From Nostoc sp. 106C (lineage in GTDB: Bacteria > Cyanobacteriota > Cyanobacteriia > Cyanobacteriales > Nostocaceae): DNA of 64,000 nt. Of this stretch, positions 63,292-64,000 are shown piece by piece. The translations under genes were made by a program, and so were the position numbers. Location of the stretch: assembly GCF_002154725.1 (NCBI RefSeq), contig NZ_MTAW01000193.1, positions 1 through 64,000 on the forward strand, written 5' to 3'. The notes beneath the pieces were generated by a model. The model saw only the letters and a list, made by a program, of their open reading frames with translations. It made no database searches and was not told the origin of the DNA. The first letter of the stretch is position 1; every line of letters begins with the position of its first letter.

Positions 63292-64000
63292 ATGCTTCCT
63301 TTCATCCGGTCGGATTTAGCTCAATTCACGGCTTACAAACCCCATCCTAGCAGCGATACAGCCGAAGCAGTGGCGACGCAGTTTGATCGGCTGGATACGA
63401 ATGAAAGCCCTTATGATTTGCCACCAGAATTAAAAGAAAAGCTGGCTTGGACATATCAGCAAATAATTGAAACAAATCGTTACCCCGATGGAGGGCATGA
63501 GCAGCTCAAAGAAGCGATCGCTCAATATGTTAATGAGTCAGCGTCCCTGTCATCATCTAGTGTTACTGCTGCTAATATTTCTGTGGGCAATGGTTCAGAT
63601 GAGCTGATCCGCTCTTTATTAATCGCTACCTGTCTGAAAGGAGAGGGCTGCATTCTAGTTGCTAATCCCACTTTCTCTATGTATGGGATTTTGGCAAAAA
63701 CTTTGGGCATTGCCGTAGTAGAAGTGGGTAGAAGTGAAGTAAATTTTGAAATAGATTTACAAGCTGCACAATCTGCGATTGAACAAACGCAAAATCCCCC
63801 AATTCGGACGGTTTTCGTAGTACATCCGAATTCTCCTACTGCTAATTGCTTAACTGAGGCAGAGTTAGCATGGTTAAGAAGTCTAAGCGCAGAAATTTTG
63901 GTAGTAATTGATGAAGCTTACTTTGAATTTAGCCAAACTACCCTAGTGGGAGAATTATTACAGCGGCCAAACTGGGTAATATTACGTACTTTTTCCAAGG
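63292..64000 (+). CDS. hisC: Histidinol-phosphate aminotransferase, 3' end outside window
   Basis: 236 residues visible. Class I/II PLP aminotransferase of histidine synthesis. Motifs: [48 protein letters not shown] (PLP phosphate region), [32 protein letters not shown] (Asp that pairs with the PLP ring) and RTFSK, whose Lys is the PLP Schiff-base residue, at the last full codon of the window. A six-Ser/Ala patch ([10 protein letters not shown]) lengthens the loop before the GNGSDE motif. Reading frame intact as far as it goes. Confidence 0.93.
   Translation, partial: MLPFIRSDLAQFTAYKPHPSSDTAEAVATQFDRLDTNESPYDLPPELKEKLAWTYQQIIETNRYPDGGHEQLKEAIAQYVNESASLSSSSVTAANISVGNGSDELIRSLLIATCLKGEGCILVANPTFSMYGILAKTLGIAVVEVGRSEVNFEIDLQAAQSAIEQTQNPPIRTVFVVHPNSPTANCLTEAELAWLRSLSAEILVVIDEAYFEFSQTTLVGELLQRPNWVILRTFSK

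Overview
The window reads as chromosomal DNA of a filamentous, Nostoc/Anabaena-type cyanobacterium. Support: repeated HIP1 octamers (GCGATCGC, e.g. 1714-1721, 3920-3927, 62515-62522), short tandem heptamer repeats in many gene leaders, a phylloquinone (men) gene block, a Ycf46-type ATPase, a LabA-type NYN protein and a cyanobacterial-style YidC. I saw no rRNA, tRNA or CRISPR array. Most of the window is core metabolism and envelope biology. The accessory-looking parts are at about 24.7-26.2 kb (decaying toxin-antitoxin pair and transposase remnant), 39.2-49.1 kb (two unusual enzyme pairs) and 52-60.7 kb (surface and outer-membrane proteins).

Layout. 0-3.5 kb: an HNH nuclease fragment, then the three-gene proton-translocating transhydrogenase operon on the minus strand (pntAA-pntAB-pntB) with an intrinsic terminator. 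4.4-11 kb: a DUF2808 exported protein, then the plus-strand series rpmH-rnpA-PH-domain protein-yidC-jag/R3H-DUF177-ycf46. 11.1-17.3 kb: envelope and signalling genes (SH3 protein, five-repeat peptidoglycan-binding protein with a SPOR-like end, histidine kinase, D-Ala-D-Ala carboxypeptidase). 17.4-21.1 kb, minus: metG, labA-like and lptC, the last two overlapping by one base. 21.5-24.7 kb: acyltransferase, alpha/beta hydrolase, EcsC-like protein. 24.8-26.2 kb: tandem repeats, a vapBC-type pair whose toxin is broken, and a truncated Y1 transposase abutting pepA. 27.9-31.9 kb: plsX-fabH-fabD-plsC (start of fatty acid and phospholipid synthesis). 33.6-39.1 kb: menF, menA, menC, menE and a DHNA-CoA thioesterase gene (phylloquinone synthesis), with a MITE-like element next to menF.

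39.2-41.7 kb holds a HopA1-family gene and an APH-fold kinase gene bounded by their own terminator; this pair matches the kinase/lyase pair that makes dehydroamino acids in thioamitide and class V lanthipeptide pathways. 42.7-49.1 kb holds an overlapping two-gene unit: a 1500-residue SF1 helicase with an IF-2-like N-terminus and a long coiled coil, plus a single-HKD phospholipase D-like protein. These are the two best candidates for an undescribed system; their functions are inference. The right part holds a histone-deacetylase-family gene, a MscS channel, an SLH protein with a Cys-containing C-terminal tail, a Uma2 nuclease, a Ser/Thr kinase, a beta-barrel outer membrane protein divergent from a FecR-domain protein with 18 copies of a Pro-rich heptapeptide, glutathione reductase, a YqiA-like esterase and the start of hisC, which runs off the window at its PLP-lysine motif.
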